From: Paracamarosporium sp. OC-R06-R3
Lineage: Eukaryota > Ascomycota > Dothideomycetes > Pleosporales > Didymosphaeriaceae
Direction: 5' to 3'
DNA: 60,078 nucleotides
Assembly: GCA_019828545.1 (NCBI GenBank)
Contig: JACVRA010000412.1
Coordinates: forward strand, 1-60,078
How positions within the stretch are numbered: the stretch's first letter is position 1; each line of letters begins with the position of its first letter. A model generated the notes under the pieces. That model saw only the letters and a list, made by a program, of their open reading frames with translations. It searched no databases and was not told the DNA's origin. Both the position numbers and the translations under genes were made by a program. Positions 1-11,479 of this stretch are shown piece after piece.

Positions 1-1051
1 CTTTGCCTCAATACTCTATCAATTCAATCTTCCAATAGGCTAATAAGAAAAAAAAGGAATATGGATATATGTGAAATAGCTTTGTGCAACATGTCGGTGA
101 TATACATATAGTCGCCTATACAACACGCAATTACCAGATGTTGTTGACAGGAATGGATACATAATGATGGCCAGTAGCTCTCCTTCATCGGAAAATGACA
201 AGTCTAAGTCATTCGTGTGTGACAGGTCCATTGTTGGATTCAAAGAAATGTCCAATACTTTATACATCCCTGCGATACAGCCTCAGTCGCAATTGTTTCA
301 TCATTGGTTCAGGGCATAGACTTGGGACATTGCTATCTTGACGCTCAAGGGCTAATGGTGGAGGTAAGTGTAGCCAGCGAATTGAATACTGGATGTGAAC
401 CGCTGACGAGACGTTTACGCTTACGCGCTTTTATGTACAAGCCCACACCGAAAACTCCAGAAGATATGCTCACAAGCTCGGAAGCATATTATGAGCTTTT
501 CTAGGTCAGAATACATAATAAATCGCATCTGACCGAGATATAGTACCGGAAGACAAACAAGAATTGGTCAATCAGGGCTTATTCGACTCTGAAATGTCCC
601 TTACACACAACGGAGCAGTTTCACCGTGGTCAATTTTTGAACTGCTTATTCTATCATATCCCAAGGCGCTCGACTCTAGAAATTCTGGTAGTATCAATTT
701 CCTATATGCCAGGACGGTATTGTGAAGATATAGCTCGTGTGTTTACTCACACCGTGGTTCGGAAGGCGCTGAGGCTATTTCACACCACCACGTCATCAAC
801 TCAACTCTCGCTTCCCCACTTCAATATTGCGAGTGCCAAGATCTCCCCAAAGAAAGATATCACTCGCGCCTGCCTATTCGAAGCAGCCTTGCACCTCTCA
901 CTCCTGTTACTAGACTACTTCAACACCAGTCCCCAAAAAGCCACCGCCGACTCCATTCCATTTCTTTGGCCCTCGTAATAACATATGCATGTGTGAGGGG
1001 ACCCATCTGATTTGTCTAAACTAATCGTCTAAGGGCTGTTAAGAAGTCATT
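1..1051. other. Region with no supported gene
   Basis: Several short open frames occur on both strands, the longest about 113 codons at 637-978 on the plus strand, but none has a signal peptide, a domain-like pattern, or splice sites joining it to a neighbour. I see no RNA gene or repeat. The last part presumably contains the promoter of the gene starting at 1052. Confidence 0.5.
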
Positions 1052-2044
1052 ATGGATGCATCGTCTCTCAATCTTGTGACAGCGCTGAGAACAACGGTTA
1101 CGAAACTTCAGAATACTATTACTGAAGAGGCAGGCGATGCTACCACCGTCATCGCAATGCACCAAGCAGTGCTGAAGGACCTTCAGTCTCAGCTTGACGC
1201 CCTTGAAAAGTCTTATGCTTCGATTAAGAACATGCAAGACAAACACAAACAAGAGACATCCATCATCAATGCCAAGATCGGTGTTGTGATAAAAAGCGAC
1301 CGTTATCTCAAGATGAATGATCGAGATGATACCGTACTGATATTATGCACTATGATGAAGGAGCTTGAGTCTCAGTATCGTGTTTCTCTCGAGGCCTCGA
1401 AGAGGCGTAACGAGACAGAAGAGGCACGTGCAAAGGACTTGGTCGATCGTGCCCAAGTATTGCTTGCGCATGCGAAGGAGGCGGTCAATCTGGAAACTAC
1501 AGTCCGTGCAATTGTCGGAACCGAGTTGAAGGAACGACACCGGGAAGACGTCGCCACGAGCCTACTGCAAGACGGTATCATCGTTTGGGTCGCACACACA
1601 AACCAATTCGCCATACTTATGACCCAATCCTTCATGCATGTCGACGGCCATCAGCTATCCATAAAACCTACCAGCTTGTCTTTCGACCCACACTTTCTAC
1701 GCAGCCTCAACGACAAATACGGAATGAGCTATATCTGCACAGACATGAGCGATTTTGAGATCAAGATCGACCTGCGTGACGTGGACGAGCTGAAGTTTGT
1801 GAAACGTAGGGCGGTCGTTCCCGGCACGTCCGACAAGAACAGTCCCCATTGGGAACCGCCTAAATATCATCAATGCGTGCACATCAGTACCCATATAGGT
1901 ATGCAATACTTCTTGGCGGACAGGAGGACCGAGCCACGTAGTAGCACGTGGGAAAGCCTGCAGGGTGCGCTAGATGAGGCACCGAGTTTGTTGTACATCC
2001 ACTTGAGCGAAATGTGGAAAATGGCCAAGCAAAGCTTGTCATAG
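1052..2044 (+). CDS. Hypothetical protein with N-terminal coiled coil
   Basis: Single-exon frame of 330 residues; I do not recognise the family. Residues about 1-165 are rich in Glu, Lys, Gln, Ala and Leu with heptad-like spacing, consistent with helical coiled coil (for example the stretch with KDLQSQLDALEKSY). Residues about 170-330 look globular, with mixed hydrophobic strands and a Trp-containing end. There is no signal peptide or membrane segment, so it is probably cytosolic or nuclear. The frame is long and free of stops and its codon use resembles the surrounding genes, which supports a real gene. It could belong to the loosely defined coiled-coil proteins of fungal accessory regions. 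The function is unknown. Confidence 0.65.
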   Translation: MDASSLNLVTALRTTVTKLQNTITEEAGDATTVIAMHQAVLKDLQSQLDALEKSYASIKNMQDKHKQETSIINAKIGVVIKSDRYLKMNDRDDTVLILCTMMKELESQYRVSLEASKRRNETEEARAKDLVDRAQVLLAHAKEAVNLETTVRAIVGTELKERHREDVATSLLQDGIIVWVAHTNQFAILMTQSFMHVDGHQLSIKPTSLSFDPHFLRSLNDKYGMSYICTDMSDFEIKIDLRDVDELKFVKRRAVVPGTSDKNSPHWEPPKYHQCVHISTHIGMQYFLADRRTEPRSSTWESLQGALDEAPSLLYIHLSEMWKMAKQSLS

Positions 2045-2294
2045 TCACACGCGCGACTAACGGTCGGAAAATTTGCCGGATGGACCCGTTAGATTTGGAT
2101 TATATCTATTTTTGGAGTAAGGCAAAAACCTCATGCATACTCACTGCTTTCCGGTAGCAGCTCGTCATTACCAGTAACTGGATGGAGTAAGGAAATGACA
2201 GTGTTTCGATTTCTGACTGTTGCTTCTGTCAGATTTGGAATCTCACAATCAAAAGATTTTCAGCTTAAACTCGACCCCATGATATGAACATACC

Positions 2295-2316
2295 GAGAGA
2301 GAGAGAGAGAGAGAGA
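2295..2316. repeat. (GA)11 microsatellite
   Basis: An uninterrupted GA dinucleotide run of 11 units lies in the 540-bp intergenic stretch between the gene ending at 2044 and the minus-strand gene ending at 2585. Nothing else is evident in that stretch. Confidence 0.9.
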
Positions 2317-2584
2317 CTACCAGGTGTGAGGAAGTGGAGAAAAGTAAGGCCATTTAGGGCATATATTTTCAGAACAATTTCCAATTTCTTATATCCCGTA
2401 TGATCCTCACAGAAAAGCCCAATAAGCATATCATAAAGAAGATAAAAACTAAGGCAAAAGGAGTGTATTACTATTACTATGACTGTTGGCCATGGCGATT
2501 TTGGTGATGCATCGATGCTATGCGCTAAAGGAACGACAAAAAGATTAGGAAAAAGCAACTTCCAACATCCCCCAGGACAATCCC

Positions 2585-3169
2585 TCACTCCTCAACACAA
2601 GCAACATCAATAGGCTTGCCCAACTGCCCTGTCATCTGGCTGCCGGTTCCCTCCGTAGAACACACACTGATCAATTCCACCGCCGCACAATCAGCTAGGA
2701 ACCTCTGTCCGGGCTGCACATAGCTCAGAATGATCTCGTCATTCTCACCCGCACACGCCTGGAACTTTCCGCCGTCGTGCCAAAGAGTAGGGATGCCAGA
2801 TGCGTTCAGGAGGATGTTGGTCGGCGCGGTACCGTTGTTGTTGACGAATGTCATGGCCTTGCCGTCTGGGACGGTAGCTGTGCCGCCTGGGGTAATGGTG
2901 ATGCCCACGGAGGCCGTGCCGATCTTAGGGTCTTGGCCGTATTTGTACAAGAGGGAGCGGGAAGAGCGGAAGGACGTGAGGACTAGGTGTCCGACCGAGT
3001 TGGCGACGTACCAGGTGCCGCTGTTGAGAGCATCGACGGGCTCAGGGGCGTTGCCGTTGGATTTGTAGACGAGGTTGAAAGTCGGCGAGGTGGATGTTGC
3101 GCGGGAAGTCAGAGTTGGAGCCGCAGATGCGATGCTCAGGAGGGCAAGAGAAGGCAGAATGAAGTGCAT
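2585..3169 (-). CDS. Small secreted cysteine-containing protein
   Basis: Intronless, 194 residues. The N-terminus is a clear secretion signal: Met-His, then a hydrophobic core with LALLSIASAA and likely cleavage near residue 17-18. The mature part is rich in Gly, Thr and Asn, has beta-type character and contains four cysteines in its last third (CAGEN, DCAAVE, VCSTE, ACVEE), enough for two disulfides. There are N-glycosylation-like sequons (NGT, NAS). No membrane anchor is seen, so it is expected outside the cell. It resembles the general class of small secreted fungal proteins that includes effector candidates, but nothing in the sequence shows a host role. Confidence 0.8.
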   Translation of the reverse strand: MHFILPSLALLSIASAAPTLTSRATSTSPTFNLVYKSNGNAPEPVDALNSGTWYVANSVGHLVLTSFRSSRSLLYKYGQDPKIGTASVGITITPGGTATVPDGKAMTFVNNNGTAPTNILLNASGIPTLWHDGGKFQACAGENDEIILSYVQPGQRFLADCAAVELISVCSTEGTGSQMTGQLGKPIDVACVEE

Positions 3170-3855
3170 GATTGCGTAGATGAGAGAGGATAGATGAGTG
3201 GATAGGACTTTGAGTTATGGACTGTAGTAAGATGTGATGGTTGTTGATGATGGTGTTTTCAGTGCGTAGATGTTGCACTTTATATATGTCGTCGTTCCTT
3301 AGGTAAATGTTGCATCTATCGTACTCGGTGCCTTACGTTCTACTGACAATGGGGAGTCAATTGCTGCTCCAAGCTGTGTCACTGACACTGTTGGGTTGCA
3401 GTCGCACGTGCCGACAGTAGAATCGTGTTCATACGAGCTGAGCTAGTCTATTGTAGATCAATATGTACACTATACGTCGATCATCGTGTGAGATTTAACG
3501 AAAGCGTTAAACGCATGAAACGCTTACTTTACGAGTCGATGCTTGTGTTTAGCCAATATGATTGGGGCCGGAAGTGGGTAAGTGTAGCATCCAGGCGTTC
3601 CAATAGAGCTCAGCCTCAAAGGTCACCAAACCACGTCATACGACCGAAACAAGAAGATATTTCGAGACAACATTGCGAGCGGCGTCGCGATGGATTATCG
3701 AGAGGCGGTGTAGAGAGGCAACATTCATGATCACATGATGGTGTAAGTGCCCCGGGAGCGCGTCGCACTGAATAGCGACGTCAACCCACGTCGCTTATCG
3801 ATAAGAGCTCTAACTTTTTGGAGCAAGCATTTACCACACAATACTACATCGCACA
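3170..3855. other. Divergent intergenic region
   Basis: This stretch separates the secreted-protein gene (minus) from the Elp4 gene (plus) and should carry both promoters. A short open frame at 3425-3730 has no supporting feature. The only notable element is the palindrome near 3794-3805. Confidence 0.5.
3794..3805. promoter_or_regulatory. Perfect 12-bp palindrome CTTATCGATAAG
   Basis: The 12-mer equals its own reverse complement, contains two back-to-back GATAA cores, and ends 50 bp before the Elp4 start codon. GATAA is the core bound by fungal GATA factors, and TATCGATA-type palindromes occur in housekeeping promoters of other eukaryotes. The regulatory role is inferred from position only. 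Confidence 0.4.
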
Positions 3856-5113
3856 ATGGCCTTTCGCAAGCGTAACGTAGCCCTCACACGCTCTCCAGCT
3901 GACGGGCCTCCATCTGGCAACTCCTTGGCCCCCGTCTCATCAACTACACCAGCCCCACCTACACCGGGCGTGCGCCCCTCACCCATCGATGGCCGCCCCA
4001 CCACCTCAACAGGCGCTCCCTCGCTCGACTCTATTCTCGCCGGGCACGCAGGTCTACCTATCGGCAATAGTATCTTGATTGGCGAGTCGGGAACGACGGA
4101 CTATGCAGGTGCATTGCTACGGTTCTATGCCGCGGAGGGCGTCGTACAGGGACACAAGGTGCATGTAGTGGGAATGGGAGAGGTCTGGGGAAGGGAGCTG
4201 CCAGGCATAGCGGAGGAGAAGGATAGGCGAAAGGAGGGCAAGGAGAGGGCGGAGAAGATGAAGATTGCGTGGCGATATGAGGGGTTAGGTGCGCATGGGA
4301 GTTCGAGGGAGAGAGGTGCGTTGTATATACTCGCAAACAAACTGCTTCAAATTGATCTCGATCGTCCCAAGAAGAAGGTCTAAGTGTGATGTAGGTTCTC
4401 CATCCCCGAGCACAGGTGATGCGGCAACAGACGAGGCCGCCATATTCTGCCACACATTCGATCTCGCGCGGCGACTCACGCTGCCCGTCGGCACGGCGAT
4501 AGACTACATCCCCATCCCACGAACGACAAACTCGCCGTTTACTCAAATCTTGGAGAACCTGCAGAGACAGATAGCCAACTCGCCACCGAACTCAATACAC
4601 CGGCTTGTCATTCCATCCCTGCTTTCACCCGCCCTCTACCCTCCCGCTACTTCCCATCCATCCGCAGTCCTCCCGTTCCTCCATACTCTCCGTGCCCTCC
4701 TCCGGAAATACTCCACTCGCCTCACTGCCATGATAACCCTTCCTACGACGCTGTATCCGCGGACATCGGGCGTCGTTCGCTGGATGGAGATCCTTTCTGA
4801 CGGCGTCTTCGAGTTATCACCGTTCCCGTACTCGCATCTTGATTCGCTAGCCACATCGGCGGGTACGACGAAAGATGAAGAAAAGCCACAAGGTATGTTT
4901 GCAGTGCATAAGCTACCTGTATTCCATGAGAGGGGTGGCGGAGGGAGTACAGAAGGGCTAGGTGAAGAGCTTGCGTTTACATTGAGTCGGAGGAAGTTCG
5001 TCATCGCCAAGTTCAGCTTGCCGCCACTTGAGGGTGACAGGGAGGCGCAAGAGGATGCCGTAAGGGAGGTGAGCGGTAATGCGATGCCGCGAAAAGAGGA
5101 TCTCGAGTTCTGA
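3856..5113 (+). CDS. ELP4: Elongator complex subunit 4 (PAXNEB/Elp4)
   Basis: Elp4 is one of the RecA-fold subunits of the Elp4-6 subcomplex of Elongator, which acts in carboxymethyl-type modification of wobble uridines in tRNA. I infer two exons, 3856-4288 and 4395-5113, giving 383 residues; the intron (GTGCGC...GATGTAG) is phase 1 and joins a Gly codon. The N-terminus is a Ser/Thr/Pro-rich tail, followed by the family start (TTSTGAPSLDSILAGHAGLP) and the strand-turn GNSILIGESG, which replaces a true P-loop. Exon 2 has FCHTFDL and TALYP-type family blocks and ends in the characteristic acidic KEDLEF tail. The length fits fungal Elp4. Without splicing, the first frame ends after 175 codons. 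The exact intron edges are less certain than the identity. Confidence 0.87.
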
Positions 5114-5283
5114 GGCGCGGGTCATGGGTCCGGACTGACGACCGCGAGCTTTGGATAGGCGAGATAGACTCATATAGTATGTGCCTGAACAACATAGCTT
5201 TGCCATGCCATTCTTCCGCTTCCCTTTGTTGCTAAGACACCGTTTAGTGTTTTATGGAGTCGCGATCTGACGGCCTCGATGGG

Positions 5284-5532
5284 TTAGAATTCATCTTCGT
5301 TGTCCTCTCTTAGTAGCTCATCCATCTCAATTCCCTCCCAGCCTCCAGTTCCAGCTCCACCTTGTAGACCGCGGCCATATGAATCGCCGTAGGATGCGTA
5401 TCTTGGGTTGAATGTAATGCCCGCAACTCTCGCGCGGAAGTCGTTCCCTAAACACGAAGATAACGCCAGAAATACGAGAAAGAACACGAAAGGCACGCCG
5501 AGCAACAGCACCAGCAACAGAAAGACATTCAT
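5284..5532 (-). CDS. Small single-pass membrane protein
   Basis: This is an 82-residue frame if translation starts at the ATG at 5532, which has a good context (CACAATG); an upstream in-frame ATG at 5607 would give 107 residues. Residues about 2-27 form one strongly hydrophobic helix rich in Leu, Val and Phe. The rest is hydrophilic, with Tyr/Gly-rich turns and an acidic C-terminus (LLREDNEDEF). It ends convergently against Elp4, and its start faces the EF-hand gene at 5710. I do not recognise the family. Short length makes it less certain, but the clean membrane helix plus acidic tail is unlikely to be chance. Confidence 0.55.
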   Translation of the reverse strand: MNVFLLLVLLLGVPFVFFLVFLALSSCLGNDFRARVAGITFNPRYASYGDSYGRGLQGGAGTGGWEGIEMDELLREDNEDEF

Positions 5533-5709
5533 TGTGAACGGGTGGGTAAGGAAGGAAACGAAAGTGGTGCATGCCCACGTGAAACTGAAAGTGACGTCGG
5601 ACCGCACGTTTCACCGGCGGATCCCTGTCCACTGACCCCTGTCTAGATAGATTGACCTCCGCAATCTCCAGGTGTCGCCGTCCCTCCACCTCATCAATAC
5701 GTATGCAAG

Positions 5710-6394
5710 ATGAGCAGATTACTCCGGATACCGCTCAGCGCGCTGGTTTTATTGTCCAGCGCTCTTAATGTCGCTGCCCACGGTGGGAACGACAACCACC
5801 AGATTGTTGTTGCGCCAGACGCGGACTGGGCGACGCGACACATGGCTGGTACGAATAACCTAACCCTTTCACTACACAGCCTAGATATATATTCTAATTT
5901 GGCATACAGAGGAGCATCACATTTCCGCCTTCGACGCCGGCACATTCTTCACGCTACACGACTACGACTCAACAGGTCTCTGGACCAGCGTCGACATCCG
6001 CCGCACCTACGGCCTCAACGACCCCTCAAGCTCCCACATTTCCGAGACCAAGAAACAAATGGTGGTACAAACTGTGCTAGACATGTTTGACATCAATAAA
6101 GACGGCGAGATCTCGGCGGCAGAATTCTACCAGAAGGACCACGAGGGCGTAAAGCTTCCGGACTTCGGCATGGGTCCAGGACACCATGGAGACGACGAGT
6201 ACGAGTATGAAATCCACCACTGGGAGAAGTATCATAGTGGGGATGATGTCAAGGAGGAGGATCTGAATCATCCTGAGGACATCGCACATTTCAAGATGCA
6301 CGAGGAGCAGGAGAGGAAGCAGGAGGAGTGGGAGAGAGCCGAGCGCGCGGGGATTGTAGAGAAGAATATTCCTGCGAAGTTTAGGATCAATTGA
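5710..6394 (+). CDS. EF-hand protein of the secretory pathway (Ssp120-like)
   Basis: Two exons, 5710-5848 and 5910-6394, encode 207 residues; the 61-nt phase-1 intron has a CTAAT branch-like sequence and rebuilds a Glu codon (MA-EEHHI). Residues 1-23 are a signal peptide ending in NVAAHG. A first helix-loop motif surrounds LHDYDSTGLW, and a canonical EF-hand calcium loop lies at about residues 107-118 (DINKDGEISAAEF). A strongly conserved acidic/His stretch follows (PGHHGDDEYEYEIHHWEKYH), then a charged C-terminal helix. This layout matches the fungal Ssp120/nucleobindin-like proteins of the ER-Golgi lumen, proposed to act with cargo receptors. No HDEL-type signal is present at the end. Confidence 0.85.
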
Positions 6395-6854
6395 AGAGTG
6401 TTTGATGACGCGGCTTCAGGGCGTGTATGGCGTACTTGGGGATTGGCATAGGATGGGATGTTAAGATACCACGGGTCATGTTGGGGTTGCGCGCTGCGTG
6501 TTGTATATATACTGTATGATGAACATTCTTCTGAATGGCCATTCGGAGGTATTTGAAAGGTGCCTAGGATACGCAACCTTGCCTCGATAATCCGCATAGC
6601 GCAAAACGCACAGACATACGTACTGGGGCGGTTCCATGGTCGCGGACCGCAGTAAAAGTCACCAGTCTCTGCATGATGGGCATTGTTACATACACAACAA
6701 AACCAGTCGTATCTTCTTGTTCGTTGGACATGGAGGGCGTGTCCAGCTGAAGCAGGGTAATAATAACGTAGCCTTTAGCTACCGTTGTGCGGCATAATAA
6801 TCATGAAAGCGTAGTATACTCAGAGATACGGATCGACTCTGATTATCACTACCA
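6395..6854. other. Intergenic, convergent 3' regions
   Basis: Lies between the ends of the EF-hand gene (plus) and the STAND gene (minus). I see only 3' untranslated sequence and no further gene. Confidence 0.5.
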
Positions 6855-9636
6855 TCATTTGCCACCTATCGTGACTGCCAGCACAATCGAAGAGTCCATC
6901 CCTGATCGTTTGTCGTACCAGTCTGGAACATATCTTGCATGAGGCTTCCACACATGAGAAGTTTGGTCTTCATCCGTCGCTTTCACAACAGATAGTTCAC
7001 CCATTAGCACTTTCGAAGATTCGTCCTGGCCGGCACGAACAGCCCAATCCAACGGCGTCTGTCCGCCGCGGTCTTGAGCATCCAGATTGGCTCCATACTC
7101 CAGCAGCAATTTTATAGTCTCCAAATGACCCTGGCCTGAAGCTGTATGTAATGGTGTTATTCGGTCAAAGTCCGCGCGATTAGGATTTGCGCCTGCTTGC
7201 AACAAGGCAGCACTAATGAGTGAGTGATGCCTATAGACCGCACCATGCAGAGCTGTGCCACCAAAGCGGCTGCCTGGTGCGTCAAGATCAACTCCTTGTT
7301 TGATAAGGTGTTGAACTATGTGGAATAGACCAAAGGATGCGGCATAATACAGAGGGGTAGCATGCCGGGGATAGAGACTCCATTTGAATGGCGCATCCGC
7401 GTTGAGGACCTGAACCCATGACAAAAATGCTGCGCGGTTCTCGGATGAAAAAAACGCGGCAATCTTCTCCTGCAATTGGGTCTCGCCACTCGATCCTCGG
7501 AGATAGTATGTCCAAGCTGTAGAAGCGTGTCTGAGAAACGGATGCTCGGCTAGTCGTTGAGCAAACGAATCCGCACTCTCGCTAGGCCCCGATTGGAAGT
7601 CCAGAAATGATAGATAGGTGAAGCAATCAACAGCCAGCTCACTCTTTGCAGTCTCATTACACACCGCAAATGCTGATGCAGGTCCTTTCCGGATGCTAGC
7701 AGAAAGCAGATAGTCCTTGACGGATAAATGGGCCAGTTGCACATGTCCCTCTCTGCTGACATTGATTAAACTTCCGCACATCTCTAGAATATCTTCCGTA
7801 TTAGCAAGGCAGAGATCTGTATCCAGCTCGTCTGCATTTTGCTCAATTGCGATTGCAGACCGCAGCTCTTCCAGGGTTAATGGCAAAACTGTAAATGATA
7901 ACCAGAGAAGGATCTTGCGAACAAGATGTATATCGGCTACAGCAACTTTGGTTAGAACATTCTCATATACTTCACCAAGCCCTTTAGGTATGTTCTGTAG
8001 TGAAACCCGGATACCCCTGACTGTACGCAATGTAGCTATCTCATCTATAGTGCATTGTACGAGACGGAACCTAGAAAACCTCAGTTCTAAATTGTCATTG
8101 ACATTTCATGCTTACTCACATTCCGTCAGATCTTGACCGGAGAGATTGTTGTATGTCCCATTTGACAGAAGGCTGTAGCCTTCGCAGTCGTGTGTCAGAG
8201 CTCAATCGGTGCTCAATGTATGATTTGATATCCTCATCGACATCTTCGACGTAGTCCTCCATGTGAACACGCGTAAAGGACGACAACGCATCTTTGATGT
8301 CCACCGTGTCACGGCTTGTTACTAGTACACTAACCTTCTTCGTAGAGTGCTGTATATCCACCAAAAAGTCAAGGAGGTCCTGCCGACTTTCACATTCATC
8401 TATGGCGTCGATGAGCAATATAATCCTGTTGAGTCTGGAGAGAGACTGTAGGACCGCCCGTAGAGCCGAGAATGAAGGAGGCTTGCGTACTCCGCTTCCT
8501 TGTTGGCTTCCCTCGAAAGCAGTCCGCAATTCGATTGGACAAGAACCCATCTGAGAGCATAGCTGTGCAATAAGTGAACCTAAAGTATTAATAGCACTCT
8601 GTGTGTTATTTTTGCGGAAGTCACAATAGAAATACGATACAATTGGCTGGTGCACTGTATCGCTATCAGCAAAGTAGTCGCTGGTTAGTGACATGATTAT
8701 GTTAGAGCTTTTACTAATGTTAGTTGACGCAACTGCGAGTGGAAAGAGTTAGCGGAGCACATACAATAAAAATGTTTTCCCACAGCCCGCTGTGCTATGT
8801 TAGTTGAAACGCTCTATGTTGGTCATACATGGCTCGAGACTCACGAAAACCACTAAGCCACAAGAAGGCATTATTGCTAGTGCGCCAGTGTTGGAACACT
8901 TTTGACTTAAGGAACCAGGTTCCTGTGCCGGTGTGATGGGCATTGGCAACCAGCTCGTGGTTATCGAAAGAATCGATAGGTGCTAGCCATCGTGTAATGG
9001 CTCTGTCTGCGTCGTCTGGAAAGGTATAATCAGATAAGAATTGTAAACGTAATAGTTGTTGCACATACTGCGCTCTTTTGTGTCGATATCAGTTACGAGT
9101 TTAGAGACATTTGCACCGATACACTGAAGATCTTCACCCAGTGATTTATTCAAGTCGCGTATTTCCTTCAGAATAATGGATTCGTCCGCTGTCATCGCAA
9201 GTATAATCGTATTTTTGCATCGATCAATTCGTTCAAGACATGCCTTTGCTTCAGTGTCCTTGAGCTGCCATCCCATTACCTGTATGAACACTCGTCGTTT
9301 TGATATAGGCGCATTAAACCCGTAAGTCGAGACAATCTTTTTTTCGAGAAGCGCAAGTTCCTGATGGCACCGAACTAAGGGCCCCGACTCTGTATCACAG
9401 AGTATGGTAAAGGTCCGCAGCCGTTTGGAGTCTTCAAAGTTGCTTTCGTTAAGTGGTTCCACAACGCGCTCAACATTTTCCAAGAGGTTGCGTAGGTCTT
9501 TGATCTCGTCAAGTACCCAGGTGAGAGACCATGGTGCTTTATGCAGCGCGGCGCGAAATTCGTAACATACTGAAAGAACAGAGTTTGCTAATTGAAGTAC
9601 GGTGATCAGATTTGCTGTTACACTCAACGGATCCAT
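6855..9636 (-). CDS. NLR-like STAND protein: helo-like/PigL_N - NACHT - ankyrin
   Basis: I reconstruct five exons: 9636-9069, 9015-8845, 8789-8765, 8713-8120 and 8070-6855, giving 857 residues with four introns of 49-55 nt. The start is set at MDPLSVTAN, the standard opening of the fungal STAND N-terminal (helo-like) family. The 25-nt third exon carries most of the P-loop, which reads SGFPGCGKTF across the splice (Lys about 251). A Walker B-type block LLIDAIDECE lies at about 353-363. Four ankyrin repeats occupy about 688-811 (TPLYYAASFG, TALHGAVYR, TPLHTASGQ, TPLDWAVRAG). Such proteins act as intracellular sensors that oligomerise with nucleotide. All expected modules are present with no internal stop, so the gene looks intact. 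Confidence 0.85.
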
Positions 9637-11479
9637 TTGGAAAGAGAAGTAGATCAGATAATTCCACAATCGTGGTGATGGTGGTTTTAAATGATTTACC
9701 GTCTGTAGTTGTTCGCATCAAGACTGGTGCAGGCAAAAAGGCGGAGCTGTGCATACGTGCCGTAGGCTAACTGGTCACATCCGAAGGTAGGCACTGCCTG
9801 TGTCACGCATGAATGGCTATAGATAAAGCCTTGGGTACGGCCTTGTCCTCACCGGTAGGCTGACAAGGCATAAAAATGACCGCAGCACTAATTTCTGAGA
9901 CTCGATATCAGCCAGACCTTTTCATACAAATTTCTACTTTATCTGAACGCATATACCATCCTAGATTATTCGGACGAAACTCTGGAAACCATTACTTGCA
10001 AAAATCACTAAGTCTAGAGCGTGAAACGTGATATTCGTTGTGTAGGACCTGTTCATTACAACTTCAACATGGAAACTTTTGAATGTCTAGAGATTCAGGT
10101 GAACTGCGAGAGAAGATGGCCCCCCAGACGTATGCATACACTGACACAGCGAAAGTACTATCAAGAGACAAGACATTGAAGAAAAACAAGGCTTAACGAA
10201 TGGACAATTCCTCAGCGCTTATCGTGCATGTTATAGGTCTCCGAGGAACGCCTTATTTGAGACGCCACCAGAACCTACCCTCAACCACTGATTGCGCGTC
10301 ATACGACAGTGTCATGCTAGTGAGACCGGACCGAACGCAGCCTACCTCGATCCTGGGGCCGATTGTCCCAGCAACTCGACACACCGCAACTTTAAAAAGG
10401 TGCAAGGCTGAAGATGCCGGGGCCAAGGGACGCGGTATATTACGCCTCACCCCGCGAGGCTCAGCTCACTCACAAAACAGGCAGCATTCCAAAAAGCCGG
10501 AGCATAATTCGTCTTCAAGGCGTATGCTAAAAAGAGATAGAAATGCGACCTAAAGCACTATTCTATCGCTCGTGGGCACAACGTCACAAGGCTCCAAGTG
10601 CGGGCACCTTATGTTAGCCTTGCAGCGTGCAATGTAACTACGCGCCTACCCCTGTCTCTCATGCTGCTCAGCCTGTCCTAATTCCGTAGTTGCAGATGCT
10701 TATCATGCACCTCTATCCTGCATGTGGCTCCACATGACTGTTTCGCAGAGCCTCAAATACCTCTGTTCGCAGTAGTTCATCTACGAACTCGCTAGCCCTT
10801 CCCCGTGCCTGACTTACGATTGGAGAACGATATTGGCGTTGATCACACGCATGAGCGAAAGTCCCCATCTCTAGCAGTGGTCTGAGCTAAAGCAACTACT
10901 TTCGGTGTCTCCTTCAAATCTATCAAATTCAACACCCTAAACGCACTAGACTATTGGAGACAACAAGAGCACATCGTCTCATTACCGGCTAGGACCTCGC
11001 ATGCTCTCGGCCGGGTACTTGCTTGGCTTAATAGCTTCGAATCTATCTATATCAGCTCGGACATTATCACCTTGGTAGCCAGCCGGGATGTATTGTTGGT
11101 GTTACCTTCCTAAGTCTGGGTTTGAACGCGTGGCGCTGAGGGTGAACCAATCTAATGTCTTGCCATATGGGATCGGCTTGGGAGTCTACCCGTTTTAGTT
11201 CGCAGAAGCTGCCGCATTTATGAATAGAATATGTAAGTTTCCGAAATGCGGTGTGGTGAGATGACATGAGCGAATCAGATACCCAACCAGCATTTCCAAT
11301 TCGACGTAACGCCGAAGCAACGTTGTGCGATACGGCTGAGCTGTACGGTCGATACGACATAAGAAAGCTAGTGAAGAAGCTTATCTAAGTCTCACTGATC
11401 AACCAGTGGTATAATATGTAACTTTTCTTCCAGCCGGATTTGATGTGCAGCGCTAATTGCACAGTTCTCCTTCGTCTTC
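9637..11479. other. 1.8-kb intergenic region between STAND and HET genes
   Basis: The two flanking genes are transcribed away from each other, so both promoters lie here. Short frames at 10200-10553 (plus) and 11067-11360 (minus) lack any domain or codon signature I trust. No transposon ends or tandem repeats were seen. Confidence 0.45.

Noticed and set aside
637..978. 113-codon open frame near the window start
   Set aside because: No signal peptide, domain or typical start context; the beginning may be affected by the window edge.
10200..10553. 117-codon open frame between the STAND and HET genes
   Set aside because: Arg/Ser-rich chance-like composition, no domain and no splice partner.
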